Origin: Propionibacteriaceae bacterium
Lineage (GTDB): Bacteria > Actinomycetota > Actinomycetes > Propionibacteriales > Propionibacteriaceae
Length of the DNA stretch: 6,812 bases
Assembly (NCBI GenBank): GCA_020438595.1
Contig: JAGQUI010000146.1
Coordinates: forward strand, 1-6,812
Direction: 5' to 3'
The position numbers and the translations under genes are program-made. This document shows positions 5,342 through 6,812 of the stretch, in pieces (within the stretch, counting starts at the first letter, position 1; each line of letters opens with the position of its first letter). A model generated the notes under the pieces. It searched no databases and was not told the DNA's origin. It saw only the letters and a program-made list of their open reading frames with translations.

Positions 5342-6812
5342 AGCAGGCTCCAGGGACGCAGGGAGTTGGCCACGTCGACGTACCCGGCGCGCTGCGCGGG
5401 TTTCTCGGCCAGCCGGCCCAGTTCGCGGTACGTCGCCGCGAGCTGCTCGCGGATCATCACCGGGGTCTGGGTCTCGCCACCGAGCGTGAACGAGCCGGTG
5501 CCGGCCAGGGTCAGCGCGCGCCGGTAGAGCAGCGCGCGGTACTCGGCGTCGGTCTTCGGGTCGACCTTCGCCTGGGTGAGCGCGCGGAAGGCCTCGTCGA
5601 GGCCGGCGGCGTCCGTGGCCAGCGCGACCAGGTGCCGGGCCTTGAGCCGCTGCGACTCCGGGTAACCGCGGGACGTGCTCGGCACCAGTTCGAGCGCGGC
5701 CAGCGAGCCCGGCAGGTCGTTGCGGGCCGCGCGCACCCGGGCGAGGCCGAAGGCCGCGGGCGTGACGTACGCAGCGTCCGTGCTGGCGCAGGTGCGGTAC
5801 AGGGTCTCTGAGATGTCCAGTTCGCCGCCGAGCTCGCAGGCCACGGCGAGCGCCAGCTTGGGCGCGAGTTCGCCGGGCACCTGCCCGTAGACGGCGTTGA
5901 ACGAGCTCTGCGCGGTGCGGTAGTCGCGGGCCTGCAGCGCGCCCAGCCCGGCCAGCCAGACCGCCCGCCACTCCCACGGGTCGTTGGTGAGCAGGCGCCG
6001 GACGCACTCGTCCACCAGCTGGGGGTTGTTCGCCTCGAGCGCGGCCTGGCCGCGGGCCAGCAGCACCCCGGGTGAGACCGCAGGGGGAGCCGACAGCGCG
6101 GCCAGGCGCTGCACCGGGTCCTCGGCGCTGATCCGGGACAGCCAGGCCGCCTGCGGGTCGGACGGGTCGGGCCGCAGCTGGGGCAGCTGCCGCCCCCCGC
6201 GCTGGTCGCCGGCCACCGTGGGTCCCTCGAACAGCACCGAGGTGGACGTGGTGGTGCCGACGCCCGGCGTCGCGTCCGCGACGACCTCGCGCAGCACGCC
6301 GAGCATCTGCAGCCGGAGTTCCTCCGCAGAGGTGAACCGGTCGTTCGGGTCGGTGGCGCACGCCTTCAGCAGCAGCCGGTACAGCGAGTCGTGCGCGGCG
6401 AACGCGGGCAGTTCCTCCGCCGGCGGGATCCTGAACTCGTAGGTGGACTGGTAGCCCGGCACGTCCGAGGTGAGCACCATCAGCGTCCGGCCCACCGTGA
6501 AGATGTCGGACGCGATGGACGGCCCGAGCGTGGCCACCTCGGGGGCCTGGTAGCCGACCGTGCCGTAGATCGCGGAGTCCTCGTCGCCGATGTGCCGCAC
6601 GCCGCCGAGGTCGATCAGCTTCAGCGAGTCGCCGACCTGGATCACGTTGTCCGGCTTGAAGTCGCAGTACAGCAGGCCGAGCTCGTGCAGGTAGCCGAAC
6701 GCGGGCAGGATCTCGATCAGGAACGCCAGCGCCTGGTCGACCGGCAGCGGGTCGATCTCGCCGTGGTTGGCCGTCATCCGCTGCTTCAGCAGCTGCTTCA
6801 GCGAGCGGCCGC
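5338..6812 (-). CDS. pknG: PknG-type Ser/Thr protein kinase with helical-repeat tail, N-terminus cut by the window edge
   Basis: This is a soluble Ser/Thr kinase that phosphorylates protein partners. In mycobacteria PknG controls central nitrogen and carbon metabolism through the FHA protein GarA. The frame reaches the right edge with no start, so the N-lobe and anything before it (a rubredoxin-like domain in M. tuberculosis PknG) is missing. Visible parts, counting from the internal Met at 6777: a GRSLK segment just upstream; catalytic loop YCDFKPDNV (37-45, catalytic D39, no Arg before it, so a non-RD kinase); metal-binding DLG (56-58) in place of DFG; YQAPE (76-80); and DIFTVGRTL (91-99). 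A Thr/Ser-rich linker covers about 170-235, then TPR-like helices run to the end, including WEWRAVWLAGLGALQARDY (268-286) and PGELAPKLALA (301-311). These patterns match M. tuberculosis PknG as I recall it. The stop overlaps the phosphatase start. The kinase class is firm; orthology to PknG rather than a paralogue is less so. Confidence 0.93.
   Translation of the reverse strand, partial: GRSLKQLLKQRMTANHGEIDPLPVDQALAFLIEILPAFGYLHELGLLYCDFKPDNVIQVGDSLKLIDLGGVRHIGDEDSAIYGTVGYQAPEVATLGPSIASDIFTVGRTLMVLTSDVPGYQSTYEFRIPPAEELPAFAAHDSLYRLLLKACATDPNDRFTSAEELRLQMLGVLREVVADATPGVGTTTSTSVLFEGPTVAGDQRGGRQLPQLRPDPSDPQAAWLSRISAEDPVQRLAALSAPPAVSPGVLLARGQAALEANNPQLVDECVRRLLTNDPWEWRAVWLAGLGALQARDYRTAQSSFNAVYGQVPGELAPKLALAVACELGGELDISETLYRTCASTDAAYVTPAAFGLARVRAARNDLPGSLAALELVPSTSRGYPESQRLKARHLVALATDAAGLDEAFRALTQAKVDPKTDAEYRALLYRRALTLAGTGSFTLGGETQTPVMIREQLAATYRELGRLAEKPAQRAGYVDVANSLRPWSLL
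5348..5351 (-). promoter_or_regulatory. Ribosome-binding site fixing the PP2C GTG start
   Basis: The minus strand reads GGAG inside the last codons of the kinase gene, 6 nt before GTG at 5341. Together with the GTGA stop/start overlap it favours GTG over the ATG eight codons downstream, and implies translational coupling of phosphatase to kinase. Confidence 0.6.

Noticed and set aside
4142..5527. A 461-codon plus-strand open frame
   Set aside because: It is antisense to the PP2C gene, which shows every family motif; the plus-strand product has biased composition and no domain.
5342..6361. Upstream extension of the PP2C frame to an ATG at 6361
   Set aside because: This part overlaps the kinase gene in another frame, is Arg/Ala/Gly-rich and domain-free. 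The GTG at 5341 with GGAG and a GTGA overlap is a better start.
1..6812. Mobile elements, CRISPR arrays, tRNA/rRNA genes and attachment sites
   Set aside because: I found no transposase or integrase coding sequence, no repeat-spacer pattern, no tRNA-like cloverleaf and no long terminal repeats. Coding spans nearly the whole window.
4148..6812. Phage-defence role for the kinase/phosphatase cluster
   Set aside because: Some defence systems use kinases, but no nuclease, NTPase or other effector is present here, and the neighbours look like core housekeeping genes.

Overview
The window is about 70% or more G+C and densely packed. All five genes lie on the minus strand and use GTG as well as ATG starts. 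Their closest relatives, as far as I can recall, are actinobacterial (mycobacterial PknG, TB9.4/Rv3208A and RhlE/Rv3211). The source is therefore most likely a high-GC actinomycete, perhaps of the Pseudonocardiales; the genus is an inference I cannot test here.

Reading in the direction of transcription (right to left), 6812-1941 holds a tight four-gene phosphosignalling cluster. It begins with the C-terminal two thirds of a PknG-type Ser/Thr kinase with a helical-repeat tail (5' end off the right edge). Next come a PP2C-family phosphatase with two N-terminal zinc ribbons, a von Willebrand factor A (VWA) protein with a complete MIDAS metal site, and a zinc-ribbon/FHA protein. The junctions are a 4-nt overlap (GTGA), an 8-nt overlap and a 1-nt gap, so the genes are almost certainly cotranscribed and translationally coupled. 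The set supplies a writer (kinase), an eraser (PP2C), a phosphothreonine reader (FHA) and a metal-dependent adhesion or scaffold module (VWA).

Left of the cluster, after an 86-nt gap with a possible promoter, is a small DUF3107 (TB9.4-like) gene. A 170-nt intergenic region follows, with a possible promoter and a small dyad. The last gene is a DEAD-box RNA helicase whose basic, His-rich tail runs off the left edge. DUF3107 and the helicase are also near neighbours in mycobacteria (Rv3208A, Rv3211), so this side looks like conserved core chromosome.

I see no mobile element, CRISPR array, RNA gene or sign of recent transfer. The long plus-strand open frames are GC-bias shadows. The most interesting part is the kinase-PP2C-VWA-FHA cluster. 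It resembles known kinase/phosphatase/VWA triads (for example the TerY-P type) but uses a PknG-type kinase and carries zinc ribbons on at least two of its members.
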